From Erysipelotrichaceae bacterium UBA2227 (GTDB lineage: Bacteria > Bacillota_I > Bacilli_A > Erysipelotrichales > Erysipelotrichaceae): a stretch of DNA of 50,550 nt. The position numbers and the translations under genes are program-made. Positions 40,943 to 49,700 of this stretch are shown here, one piece after another. A model generated the notes under the pieces. The model saw nothing but the letters and a program-made list of their open reading frames with translations, did no database searches and was not told where the DNA came from. The first letter of the stretch is position 1. Each line of letters begins with the position of its first letter. The DNA lies in contig DDYT01000062.1 in NCBI GenBank assembly GCA_002348095.1, positions 1 through 50,550 of the forward strand, written 5' to 3'.

Positions 40943-41839
40943 ATGATTGAAATCAAGAATCTGCATAAACATTTCGGACAGTTTCATGCCTTAAAGGGAA
41001 TCAGTCTGAATGTAAAAGAAAATGAAATCTATGGATTTATCGGTCACAACGGTGCCGGCAAATCCACAACGATGAACATTTTGGCCGGATTATCGCACTT
41101 CGAAGAAGGCAGCTGTGTCATTGTCGGTCAGGATGTAACAAAGCTTGATAAACCCGGAGATCTCAACATTGGGTTTCTGCCGGAAAATCCTCAGTTCTAT
41201 CCGTGGATGACCGCGATGGAATATCTGATGTATTGCAGTAAGCATCCCAATCGCAGTAAAGCGAAGGAAGTCATTGAGTGGGCAGGGCTAAAACAACATG
41301 CCAACCGCAAGATCAAAGGATTTTCGCGGGGGATGAAACAACGTTTGGGATTGGCGGTGGCTCTGATCAACGATCCCAAACTGATCATACTGGATGAACC
41401 TTCCTCAGCTCTCGATCCCGAGGGCAGAAGTGAAGTTCTCCGACTGATGATCGAACTGAAAAGCATGGGTAAAACGATCATCTTCTCATCCCACATTCTC
41501 AGTGATATTGAGCGGATCTGCGATCGCATCGGGATGATTGCCAACGGTGAAATGATTTTTGAGAAATCACTGACATCGCTGCTGCATGAGAATGTAAAGC
41601 CGATTTATGACTTCGAGTTTAAAAACGCTGTGTCAGACTCCCTGGTCGAGCAAATCAGAGGCCATAAGGATATCTTAAAGGCCGATGCAAATGAAAACAT
41701 GCTAACCGTTCAGTTGATTCAAAATGAGCTGAGCCCGAAACCTATTCTGGAAGCTGTGCTAAGTTTGGATGCTGAAATCATGGGATTCAGTCTGCGCAAA
41801 AACAATCTCGAATCATTATTTGTCAAGGAGGTAAACTAA
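40943..41839 (+). CDS. ABC transporter ATP-binding protein (YxlF-like)
   Basis: A 298-residue exporter ATPase. Walker A is GHNGAGKSTT, the signature is FSRGMKQRLG, and Walker B is LIILDEPSSALDPEG, followed by the switch SSH. The C-terminal 80 residues are the usual exporter tail. It starts two bases after the YxlE-like gene, behind GGAG, and the permease gene follows immediately. Confidence 0.93.
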   Translation: MIEIKNLHKHFGQFHALKGISLNVKENEIYGFIGHNGAGKSTTMNILAGLSHFEEGSCVIVGQDVTKLDKPGDLNIGFLPENPQFYPWMTAMEYLMYCSKHPNRSKAKEVIEWAGLKQHANRKIKGFSRGMKQRLGLAVALINDPKLIILDEPSSALDPEGRSEVLRLMIELKSMGKTIIFSSHILSDIERICDRIGMIANGEMIFEKSLTSLLHENVKPIYDFEFKNAVSDSLVEQIRGHKDILKADANENMLTVQLIQNELSPKPILEAVLSLDAEIMGFSLRKNNLESLFVKEVN

Positions 41840-42610
41840 ATGTTTAAAGAAATAAAAAAGGAATGGCTGTTTGCCTCGCGCAGCGGCCGGTTGTTTATCC
41901 TGATCATGAGCTTCTTGTTTCTGGCTGTATTAACGCCGATCATGCTGAAAGTGTTGATCCCGGAGATTTTCCGTATGCAGTTTCCGAATTTATCCGCGGA
42001 AGATCTTGATCTGATGATCAATGCCAGTCAGCTGACCGCCGTTGGGGGATTTCTGTCCGATTTGTTTGAACTGGGCATGATCATTGTCGTGTTTACCTTA
42101 TGTTCGGTCATGTCGCAGGAAATCAGAGATAACACCCTGGTATTCCCGATCGTTTCGGGAAATAAGTTTGTACATATCATCGCCGCAAAAATTACATTCT
42201 TTGGAGCAGTCCTCTCGGCTTTGACTGTTCTGGCAATACTGATTTGTTATGGCTACTCAGGGATTCTCTTTGAGTTTGAAATCCTGATTCAGGATGTGCT
42301 GATGGCCGGACTGATGCAAAGTGTGTACTTCCTGTTTGTCATTGCCAACCTGCTGATGTGGGGAGCGATTCTGAAACGCACCTTACCGACTGGGTTTATT
42401 ACTCTGGTAATTGCCTATCTGACGCAGGCTGTCGGCGGACTGTTTGATATCCATGCCTATCTGCCTTCAGGACTGATAGATTTCTCAACAAAATTGCAGT
42501 TTGAGTTTGCCGGGATTGCCAGTTCCCTGGCGGTTACGGTGGGATTGATTGTCGTGATGTTGATTATTACGCAGCTGACGATGAAAAAAATGGAATATAA
42601 CATCCGATAA
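41840..42610 (+). CDS. ABC-2 type permease (YxlG-like)
   Basis: A 256-residue membrane protein with about six helices, for instance near 15-40, 70-92, 113-135, 150-175, 180-200 and 230-250, and a conserved SQEIRDNTLVFPIVSGNK coupling loop. It begins directly after the ATPase stop with AAGGAGG in front. It forms the exporter with the preceding ATPase; the substrate is unknown. Confidence 0.85.
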   Translation: MFKEIKKEWLFASRSGRLFILIMSFLFLAVLTPIMLKVLIPEIFRMQFPNLSAEDLDLMINASQLTAVGGFLSDLFELGMIIVVFTLCSVMSQEIRDNTLVFPIVSGNKFVHIIAAKITFFGAVLSALTVLAILICYGYSGILFEFEILIQDVLMAGLMQSVYFLFVIANLLMWGAILKRTLPTGFITLVIAYLTQAVGGLFDIHAYLPSGLIDFSTKLQFEFAGIASSLAVTVGLIVVMLIITQLTMKKMEYNIR

Positions 42611-42619
42611 AACACACAA

Positions 42620-42660
42620 CCAAGGATTGGCACAATCAAAATGCAGATCCTTGGCTTTTA
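42620..42660 (+). terminator. Rho-independent terminator between the two ABC units
   Basis: ccaaggat (42620-42627) pairs with atccttgg (42647-42654), followed by four Ts. Confidence 0.75.
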
Positions 42661-42691
42661 GTAAATATGACTATGGAAAGGATATTAAGAA

Positions 42692-43555
42692 ATGGAAGCA
42701 GTGAAAGTAATGAGTTTAAAAAAGCAATATGGAAATCAGGTCGTATTAAACGACATCGAATTTTCAGTGATGAAAGGTGAAATCTTCGGGTTGATCGGAG
42801 TTAACGGCGCCGGAAAAACGACGACCCTGGAATGCATCGAAGGCCTGCGAAAGGCAGATCAAGGTTCGATTGCTTTTTCAGGAACCTTAGGTGTTCAGCT
42901 TCAGTCGTCGTCTTTGCCATCACAAATCAAAGTAAAAGAAGCCTTACAGTTATTCTCAGTCTGGAACGGACGCTCATTTCGTCCAGATTCTGTCACAGTA
43001 TTCGGTATGGACGGACTGCTGGAGAGAAAGTATCAGCATCTGTCCATCGGTCAGAAACGGCGGTTGCATCTGGCCCTTGCCCTGTTGAGCGATCCGGATA
43101 TTCTGATTCTCGATGAACCGACAGCCGGTCTTGATATCGATGGGCGGATCGAGATCCATCAGATCATTAAAAACCTGAAAAAACAAGGTAAAACTGTTAT
43201 TCTGTCAAGTCATGATCTGATGGAGATTGAAGATTTGTGTGATCGGGTAGCCATATTAAGTAACGGCCGTTTGGTCTTATTATCAGAGTCGCGTGATTTT
43301 GCGGATAAAAATAATCGCCAAGTAAAAGTACGCGCGAAGTTCTCAGAGCCGATTTCCCTGTCAGAAACCGAAGAATCTGTCTATGATTCAATGTCTGACA
43401 GTGTGATCATTGCAACGGATCATCTTGAAGATGCGATGATTACGCTGCTCGAGATGGCGAAGCAGCACCATGTCCGGCTGACCGACTTTATCATTGAACG
43501 TGACGGGGTCGAGCAAATGTTTTTAGACATTATCCGAAAGGAGAAGTCATCATGA
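42692..43555 (+). CDS. ABC transporter ATP-binding protein, second unit
   Basis: A 287-residue exporter ATPase with Walker A GVNGAGKTTT, signature LSIGQKRRLH, Walker B ILILDEPTAGLD and the switch SSHDLMEIE. The Q-loop region is short. The C-terminal region is longer than the core and probably contacts the permease. It overlaps the next gene by four bases (ATGA). It probably belongs to the same regulon as the two-component system, by position only. Confidence 0.92.
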   Translation: MEAVKVMSLKKQYGNQVVLNDIEFSVMKGEIFGLIGVNGAGKTTTLECIEGLRKADQGSIAFSGTLGVQLQSSSLPSQIKVKEALQLFSVWNGRSFRPDSVTVFGMDGLLERKYQHLSIGQKRRLHLALALLSDPDILILDEPTAGLDIDGRIEIHQIIKNLKKQGKTVILSSHDLMEIEDLCDRVAILSNGRLVLLSESRDFADKNNRQVKVRAKFSEPISLSETEESVYDSMSDSVIIATDHLEDAMITLLEMAKQHHVRLTDFIIERDGVEQMFLDIIRKEKSS

Positions 43556-44268
43556 AAGCATTGATCTTCAGCATACTGTTGCAGTGGAAACTCAATTTCC
43601 GCAGCAAAGAAATCTTGGTTCATTTCTATGTGGTACCGCTGATTTTCTACGTTTTTATCGGAAGTATTTTCATATCGATCAATCCGCAACTCACTGAAAC
43701 GATCGTCGCCAGTATGACGGTCTTCGGTGTTTCGATGGGAGGAATATTGGGTTCACCTTACCCGCTGGTCGAGTTTTTTGCCAGTGACTGCAAGAAGTCC
43801 TATCATGTTCAGAATATACCTTTATCCATCCAACTGATCAGCCACTGTATTTCCGGCTTTATTCATTTGTCTGTACTAAGCATTATCCTGTGGTTTACAG
43901 CTCCGCTGCTTTTTGATGCCGTACTGCCCACAAATCTGCCGGTCTACTTTTCATCGCTGGCCCTGCTGATTCTTGCGAGTCTGGGGATAGGAATGATCTT
44001 TGGACTGTTCTTTAAAAGTGCTTCGAAAATGAGCATGGCAACCCAAATCGTGTTTCTGCCTTCACTGATGTTATCCGGCATCATGTTTCCGGCGGATATG
44101 CTTCCTGCCGTTCTTCAAAATGTCGGAAAGTTTTTTCCGGCGAGTTTAGGCTTCTCGGCTATGACTTCCGATCATTTTACCTATGAGCAGCTGCTGTTGT
44201 TGCTTATATTTGTTTCGGCATCACTGATTTCCATGATTCGCATCCGTAAGATTCATGCGGAAGAATGA
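43552..44268 (+). CDS. ABC-2 type permease, second unit
   Basis: A 238-residue membrane protein with about six helices and an ABC-2 pattern: FFASDCKKSYHVQNIPLS as coupling loop, and the later LPSLMLSGIMFPADMLP motif found in drug and polysaccharide exporters. Four-base overlap with the ATPase gene shows one transport unit. The substrate is unknown. Confidence 0.87.
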   Translation: MKALIFSILLQWKLNFRSKEILVHFYVVPLIFYVFIGSIFISINPQLTETIVASMTVFGVSMGGILGSPYPLVEFFASDCKKSYHVQNIPLSIQLISHCISGFIHLSVLSIILWFTAPLLFDAVLPTNLPVYFSSLALLILASLGIGMIFGLFFKSASKMSMATQIVFLPSLMLSGIMFPADMLPAVLQNVGKFFPASLGFSAMTSDHFTYEQLLLLLIFVSASLISMIRIRKIHAEE

Positions 44269-44301
44269 TCGAATCGTGGCTACGAATTTTGCAATCCGTG
44301 T

Positions 44302-44330
44302 TTGACATGTCCGGAAGGTCTCTTTACAAT
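44302..44330 (+). promoter_or_regulatory. Promoter of the 284-residue membrane protein
   Basis: Near-consensus TTGACA (44302-44307), 17-base spacer and TACAAT (44325-44330). Confidence 0.85.
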
Positions 44331-44389
44331 ACAAATAACAGAGTATCTGGAGTTGAGCTTGCTTTGCGCTGTTGAGAAAGGGAATAAAC

Positions 44390-45244
44390 ATGAAAAAAAT
44401 ATCAAAGTTATGTTATCTGATTGTGATCCTGACATTGATTTCGACGCTGATCGGAATATTCTATTCTACAGAAGCAGCACGATTTTGGGTTGTGAATATT
44501 TACGGAGAAAGTATAGAACTCTTTGGGGATGGGATTTACAAATACAATTCCATCCTTAAGGCCGCCGGAAACAAAGGAACGGATGCGGTCATGTTGTTGG
44601 TTGCGGTTTTCTTTGGCATCATGACGTATCTCAAAGACAAATCCAACCGATTTAAGTTCTTACAGGCAGGAGCCTTGGCGGGACTGCTGTATTATTCCGC
44701 TTGTCTGGTGTTTGGCGTAACATTCAACCGACTGTTCCCGGTTTATGTGTTATTGTTCTCTAGTTGTCTGTTTGCCATGATTGGATTGATGAGTGACTTG
44801 ATAAAGTCAGATACGATTGTCTCATCAGCAACAGATATTCGACTCAAAGGGACTTCAGCGTTTTTGATTATCTGCGGATTATCCGTATTGGTTTGGCTGG
44901 AATTCGTTATCGGTGCCATCGCGACCGGTGAGCCCTTGTCGGTCATTGAGATTTATACAACCGAACCGACATTCGTTTTGGATCTCGCCATCATTTTGCC
45001 GGTGTATGTGGGTTGCGGATTGAACCTGTTAAGGAAAAACCTGATTGCATATAAACTGACGCCGGTGCTGCTTACGTTTATCGTGATCGTCGGGATGACA
45101 GTCATCAGTCAGAATCTCTTTCAGACTTCGATGGGCATAGAGATTCCCCCCAAAGATCTCATTACACTGGTTCTGTCTTTCGTCATCCTGGGAATGTTTG
45201 CAGTCATATTAAATTTCCGCTTCCAAAAGTACATTCGTCCGTAA
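44390..45244 (+). CDS. Polytopic membrane protein of unknown function
   Basis: A 284-residue protein with about eight hydrophobic segments spread over its length and short polar loops; no catalytic motif is evident. The ATG at 44390 lies after GAAAGGG; the TTG 18 bases upstream is less likely. A strong promoter precedes it. I do not recognise the family. Confidence 0.72.
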   Translation: MKKISKLCYLIVILTLISTLIGIFYSTEAARFWVVNIYGESIELFGDGIYKYNSILKAAGNKGTDAVMLLVAVFFGIMTYLKDKSNRFKFLQAGALAGLLYYSACLVFGVTFNRLFPVYVLLFSSCLFAMIGLMSDLIKSDTIVSSATDIRLKGTSAFLIICGLSVLVWLEFVIGAIATGEPLSVIEIYTTEPTFVLDLAIILPVYVGCGLNLLRKNLIAYKLTPVLLTFIVIVGMTVISQNLFQTSMGIEIPPKDLITLVLSFVILGMFAVILNFRFQKYIRP

Positions 45245-45336
45245 TAAATCGTATAATAGAGGATGTAAAGAAGTGTCGCTTGAAAGCTGAAAAATGTCAT
45301 CAGGTCACATTCATCAATGAAATCAAGGAGAATGAT

Positions 45337-45663
45337 ATGAAGCAAAGAATGATCGAGTCGCTGATTGGCGGAGTATTGTTGGGCTTGGTATGTGTTGTCG
45401 GGGCATCGGTGCGATCCGGATTTACGGCATCCCCTGTGTTTATCTTTTCACTGTGGTACAACCGAGTGATTTTGGGACTGGTCATCGGGGCACCGTGGGA
45501 AAAGAGTCCGCGATTGATCTCACTGGCAAGAGGTGCGCTGTTTGGTTTGCTGGTTTCTTTTGCTTTTTACAGTTCAACCGGATTTTCAGACCCGATCAGT
45601 TTTCTGGCAGGAGTCATATACGGAGTGATTCTCGAATTTTGGCTGTTTAATCGTGGTTGTTAG
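45337..45663 (+). CDS. Small membrane protein of unknown function
   Basis: A 108-residue protein with three or four helices. Recognisable blocks are SLWYNRVILGLVIG in the middle and GVIYGVILEFWLFNRG at the end. The ATG at 45337 follows AAGGAG. A TATAAT at 45252-45257 may drive it. It sits between membrane proteins without known function. Confidence 0.7.
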   Translation: MKQRMIESLIGGVLLGLVCVVGASVRSGFTASPVFIFSLWYNRVILGLVIGAPWEKSPRLISLARGALFGLLVSFAFYSSTGFSDPISFLAGVIYGVILEFWLFNRGC

Positions 45664-45728
45664 AGATATGCAACTTTCGGTTGCGCACCTGAAAGCTTCA
45701 CTTGATAGTATGCAACCAGATCCGTATC

Positions 45729-45750
45729 TATAATGTAAGTACAACATGTA
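45729..45750 (+). promoter_or_regulatory. -10 box and candidate operator of the XRE regulator gene
   Basis: TATAAT (45729-45734) followed by the palindrome TACA-aca-TGTA (45740-45750) at the predicted start site. No good -35 at 17 bases. A further hairpin, gcaac-tttcg-gttgc, lies at 45670-45684. Confidence 0.45.
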
Positions 45751-45761
45751 AGGAGAATATC

Positions 45762-46388
45762 ATGAATATCGGAGATAAAATTCAACAGTTAAGAAAAGCA
45801 TCCAACCTGTCACAGGAGCAGCTATCAATACAGCTTGACGTATCCAGGCAGGCTGTATCCAAGTGGGAGCTCAATGAATCCATGCCGGATCCGGATAAAA
45901 TCGTTTTACTCAGTGACATTTTTTCTGTATCGACGGATTACTTGTTGCGGGATCAATACGAGTCTGCCGAAGTCCGAAAAGCAACGGAAGGAGAAAAGTT
46001 TGATAAACAACGGATTCGATCGATGACGCTTGCGTCGATGATTATCAGTGCATTGGGATTATTGATATCCTTGAGTTCGATCTCCTTCTATGACACGCAA
46101 ACCGGTTTTCTCATCGGACTGGCTGTTCAGGTACTAGCGGTCGTATTCTTTGAGATGTCGATTCATGGCACTCAAGCCGAAGTTTATTCATCTGCGCGTC
46201 AGCGTTTTTATCTGATGAACCTCTGGCTGTTGCTTTATTCACCATCGGCTATCATCACTTCCTATGTGTTGAGACATCTTCCTTCAATACATGAGTTATT
46301 GTGGCGATTCGGATATCTGGCTGTTTACATCATGTCTGCGACAGTGTTAAGCATCTTAATACTCAAGACATCCAAAAAGAAATATTGA
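45762..46388 (+). CDS. XRE-family regulator with membrane domain
   Basis: A 209-residue protein. The N-terminal 65 residues form a Cro/CI helix-turn-helix (LSQEQLSIQLDVSRQAVSKW). A charged linker leads to four hydrophobic segments in the C-terminal half, so the DNA-binding domain is probably tethered to the membrane. The ATG at 45762 follows AAGGAG. It may repress itself and the neighbouring small membrane protein genes. A terminator follows. Confidence 0.87.
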   Translation: MNIGDKIQQLRKASNLSQEQLSIQLDVSRQAVSKWELNESMPDPDKIVLLSDIFSVSTDYLLRDQYESAEVRKATEGEKFDKQRIRSMTLASMIISALGLLISLSSISFYDTQTGFLIGLAVQVLAVVFFEMSIHGTQAEVYSSARQRFYLMNLWLLLYSPSAIITSYVLRHLPSIHELLWRFGYLAVYIMSATVLSILILKTSKKKY

Positions 46389-46398
46389 ACTGCCTTCG

Positions 46399-46433
46399 AC
46401 CCATGAAAAATCATGGGTTTTGTATTTTTTTCA
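46399..46433 (+). terminator. Rho-independent terminator after the XRE gene
   Basis: acccatga (46399-46406) pairs with tcatgggt (46411-46418) around four As; T-rich tail. Confidence 0.85.
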
Positions 46434-46530
46434 GAATCTGTTGAACGATATCCGTAAAGTGATAGAATGAAGACAGATAAGAAGATTCAGAAGAATGCAC
46501 AGGTCATGTCATCAACATGGAGGTAACATG

Positions 46531-46968
46531 ATGAACAAAGATTCTCGCAATCATTGGCTTACGATCCTTTTGTTTCCATTGCTTGGATTGGTTTACTTGG
46601 GCATTTGCTTTATGACTTACTTCGGACTGTTTCGGATCATGGAAACCACGGTAGGTCGTGTATTTAATGTCGGATTCTTCAGGCAGATGTTTGCGCTGTT
46701 TTTGATCATTCTGTATTTTATCGTATTAAGAACCAAATCATCCGATCGAATCAAAGCCTTCTTACTGATCGGACCGATAGGTACACTATTGATTACCATT
46801 ATCCTGACATTCTATCAGAACATCATACTGTTTGTCGGATTGATCGTCTTTGTTAGTTTGTTTTTGCTTTATGTCTTTTATCGCATGAAAAAACCATGGT
46901 ACTACACATATGCCTTGATATTGGCGGTTTTAGCAGCTCTTGCCTATGGCTGGCCAAGACCTTACTAG
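46531..46968 (+). CDS. Small four-helix membrane protein
   Basis: A 145-residue protein with four hydrophobic segments (about 10-32, 48-67, 75-95 and 98-140 in two close helices). No motif that names a family. The second of two adjacent ATGs (46531) is seven bases from GGAGG and is preferred over 46528. It ends before a terminator at 47000. Confidence 0.68.
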   Translation: MNKDSRNHWLTILLFPLLGLVYLGICFMTYFGLFRIMETTVGRVFNVGFFRQMFALFLIILYFIVLRTKSSDRIKAFLLIGPIGTLLITIILTFYQNIILFVGLIVFVSLFLLYVFYRMKKPWYYTYALILAVLAALAYGWPRPY

Positions 46969-46999
46969 CATCAAAACATAGGATTGAGCAGATTATTTT

Positions 47000-47027
47000 G
47001 TCGGTCAGACGCAAAGACCGACATTTT
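47000..47027 (+). terminator. Rho-independent terminator
   Basis: gtcggtc (47000-47006) pairs with gaccgac (47016-47022), then a five-T run. Confidence 0.85.
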
Positions 47028-47071
47028 TATGCAAATGAAGTATAATTACATTATCTAATGGAGGTTCAATC

Positions 47072-47632
47072 ATGGATAAAGAAACACTGTCCTCAGTCCG
47101 ACAAAATGAACTGTTGGATATACTGTATACTCGTTTCAACTCAAATCAGGCAAGACATCCGGATATCCGCTTTGACGATGTTAAAGAAAGACTGCTTAGC
47201 CAGCCGGAAAAACTATGGTCGCTATATGAGATGGAAAGAACAGGTGGCGAACCCGATGTCGTCGGGGTTGATATACAATCAAAGGAGTATATCTTTTTTG
47301 ACTGTTCGCCCGAAACACCGCTGCTTCGCCGAAATGTCTGTTATGACCGCGAAGCTTTGGATAAAAGGAAACAATACAAACCTCAGACCAGTGCCATGGA
47401 TATGGCTGCAGACATGGGTATCGAACTGCTGGATGAAGTGCAGTACCGCTTTCTTCAGACCTTGGGAAAATTCGATACGAAAACGTCCAGCTGGCTGAAT
47501 ACTCCATCCGATATCCGTAAACTTGGCGGAGCCATTTTCGGGGACCGCCGGTATGATACGGTATTTATTTATCACAACGGAGCAGACTCATATTACGGGG
47601 TCCGCGGATTCAGAGGCTGTTTAAAAGTCTGA
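47072..47632 (+). CDS. DUF4256 family protein
   Basis: A 186-residue cytoplasmic protein of unknown function. Blocks that match the DUF4256 family are GGEPDVVGVD, YIFFDCSPETPLLRRNVCYD, SAMDMAADMGIELLDE, TKTSSWLNTPSDIRKLGG and the C-terminal SYYGVRGFRGCLKV. The length is that of the family. AATGGAGG precedes the ATG. A TATAAT near 47040 may be its -10. The next gene follows 29 bases later. Confidence 0.85.
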   Translation: MDKETLSSVRQNELLDILYTRFNSNQARHPDIRFDDVKERLLSQPEKLWSLYEMERTGGEPDVVGVDIQSKEYIFFDCSPETPLLRRNVCYDREALDKRKQYKPQTSAMDMAADMGIELLDEVQYRFLQTLGKFDTKTSSWLNTPSDIRKLGGAIFGDRRYDTVFIYHNGADSYYGVRGFRGCLKV

Positions 47633-47661
47633 CTCTGTTTCATCAGAAAGGGAGAAATGTT

Positions 47662-48129
47662 ATGTTCAGACCCATGCGACGTTTTAAAAACGAACTTAAT
47701 GATGAAGAAGTTGATCGGATTCTAATGAGTAACACTTCCGGTGTACTGGCGGTTATGGGTGATGACGGATATCCGTATGCCATTCCTCTCAGCTACGGTT
47801 ATGTGGGACAACACTTGTACTTTCACAGTGCAAATGAAGGCCATAAAATCGATGCTATCAGAAATCATGAGAAGGTATCTTTTTGTGTGATCGATCAGGA
47901 TGATGTCGTTCAAGAAACCTTCACGACGCATTATCGCAGCGTTATCGTATTTGGCAAAGCAAAAATCATTACGGATGATATTGAAAAGGAAAAGGCATTA
48001 GAGTTTCTTGTCAAAAAGTACTCTCCTGATTTCATCGAAAAGGGCGGCCGTGAGATCAAAGACGCTTGGAATCAGGTCAGCGTCATTGAACTGATCATTG
48101 AGCATAAGTCAGGAAAATCGAATAACTAG
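47662..48129 (+). CDS. Pyridoxamine 5'-phosphate oxidase-like flavoprotein (NimA-type)
   Basis: A 155-residue split-barrel protein. MFRPMRRFKNELNDEEVDRI and VLAVMGDDGYPYAIPLSYGY, followed by LYFHSANEGHKIDAIR, are typical of the group that includes 5-nitroimidazole reductases (Nim). It probably binds FMN or F420-like flavin as a dimer. A resistance role is not proven. GGGAG lies before the ATG. Confidence 0.85.
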   Translation: MFRPMRRFKNELNDEEVDRILMSNTSGVLAVMGDDGYPYAIPLSYGYVGQHLYFHSANEGHKIDAIRNHEKVSFCVIDQDDVVQETFTTHYRSVIVFGKAKIITDDIEKEKALEFLVKKYSPDFIEKGGREIKDAWNQVSVIELIIEHKSGKSNN

Positions 48130-48197
48130 CGCAGTTTGACAAAGGCATACAGTGAACATACAATAAATACATGTCATTACAGATAGGAGGGTAATCA

Positions 48198-49700
48198 TTG
48201 AGTGTTATAAAGACAAAGTTAAACGAAGTGATTTTTTCAGTGTTACCCATCGTCATTCTTGTGCTGATTCTGAGTTTTACGGTGGTTCCATTAGGAACGG
48301 TCCTGATCTTTCGATTCTTGATCGGTTCACTGTTGGTTACTTTGGGATTGACGGTTTTCTTGTTTGGGGTAGATCTGGGAATTACTCCTCTGGGAGGGCT
48401 GACCGGTAAGTATCTGACCGAAACCAACAAACTTTGGCTGGTACTTTTAGCCGGTGTCATCATGGGATTCTTTATTTCACTTGCAGAACCCGGACTGTTG
48501 GTTTTGGCCAATCAGGTTGAAACAGTAACCTCGGGACAGATAACAAGTATCTTCGTGCTGATCATTGTTTCCATCGGATTAGCTGTTTTGCTTTCCTTTG
48601 GTTTTCTGCGCATACTCTATAATGTACCGCTGTACAAAGTTCTGTTGGTTTTATATATGATCATCTTTGTATTGGCATTATTTACATCCCGGGCATTTCT
48701 GGCGATATCCTTTGATGCTTCCGGTTCTACGACCGGTATCCTGGCGGTACCCTTCATCTTGGCCTTATCGGTAGGTATTTCCAGAATGAAAAAGGATAGT
48801 AAGGCTTCGGAAAAGGACAGTTTCGGTTTGATAGCCATTGCTTCCACCGGAACGATCATTTCGGTCATGCTGGTCAGTCTTTTAATTAAAACCAATGAAT
48901 TTTCATCCATCCTTGTTCCTGTTGAGGTGGTTTCGGATGGGATTTTGACACCTTTTTTCAGTATTATTCCGGAATATTTGTTTGAAAGTGCTATGGCTAT
49001 CCTGCCACTGATGGGAATTTTATGTTTTGTGCAAAAAAAGTTAGGTTCTTTAACTAAAAGACAGCGAAGACGTCTGATTACAGGGATTTTCTATTCGTTT
49101 CTGGGCCTTTTCATTTTCTTTATCGGTATCAATGGCGGATTTATGGAAGTTGCCTCCAATATCGGAAATCAATTGGCATCCAAACCGAATCCGACCTTGA
49201 TCATAATCTTCTCGTTTATTCTGGGCGTGGTAACGATCGTTGCAGAACCCGCCGTCAACGTTTTAACTCATCAGATCGAAGATGTCACCAGCGGTTATGT
49301 TAAGAGGAACATCGTACTGATTACCTTGGCAATAGGGGTAGGATTGGCTATCGTTTTGTCCGTCATCCGGATCCTGGTTCCGCAAGTCCAACTATGGCAT
49401 TATTTATTGCCAGGCTACCTGATCAGTCTGGGACTGATGTTCTTTATTCCGAAATTGTTTGTCGGTATCGCATTTGACGCCGGAGGTGTTGCTACCGGCC
49501 CCATTACCGCAACCTTTATTTTGGCTTTTATTCAAGGAGCCGCTGATGCGTTTGAAGGTGCGGATTTGCTTGTCGATGGTTTCGGAATGATTGCGATTGT
49601 CGCAATGATGCCGATCATTACACTGGAAATATTGGGATTGTTCTACCGATTGAACTCTCTGGCATTGGAAAGGAAAGTGAAAGATGAACAAAAATCTTGA
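48198..49700 (+). CDS. DUF1538 membrane protein with internal duplication
   Basis: A 500-residue polytopic protein of about 12-14 helices, made of two similar halves. Each half has an acidic motif (SLAEPGLLVLANQVE and IVAEPAVNVLTHQIE) and, later, a glycine motif (ISFDASGSTTG and IAFDAGGVATG). Repeated halves with buried acidic residues suggest a transporter or channel, but no substrate is established for DUF1538. The start is TTG at 48198 behind AGGAGG. The 3' end overlaps the tandem PII gene by 17 bases, pointing to control by a PII-type protein, as GlnK controls AmtB. Confidence 0.87.
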   Translation: MSVIKTKLNEVIFSVLPIVILVLILSFTVVPLGTVLIFRFLIGSLLVTLGLTVFLFGVDLGITPLGGLTGKYLTETNKLWLVLLAGVIMGFFISLAEPGLLVLANQVETVTSGQITSIFVLIIVSIGLAVLLSFGFLRILYNVPLYKVLLVLYMIIFVLALFTSRAFLAISFDASGSTTGILAVPFILALSVGISRMKKDSKASEKDSFGLIAIASTGTIISVMLVSLLIKTNEFSSILVPVEVVSDGILTPFFSIIPEYLFESAMAILPLMGILCFVQKKLGSLTKRQRRRLITGIFYSFLGLFIFFIGINGGFMEVASNIGNQLASKPNPTLIIIFSFILGVVTIVAEPAVNVLTHQIEDVTSGYVKRNIVLITLAIGVGLAIVLSVIRILVPQVQLWHYLLPGYLISLGLMFFIPKLFVGIAFDAGGVATGPITATFILAFIQGAADAFEGADLLVDGFGMIAIVAMMPIITLEILGLFYRLNSLALERKVKDEQKS

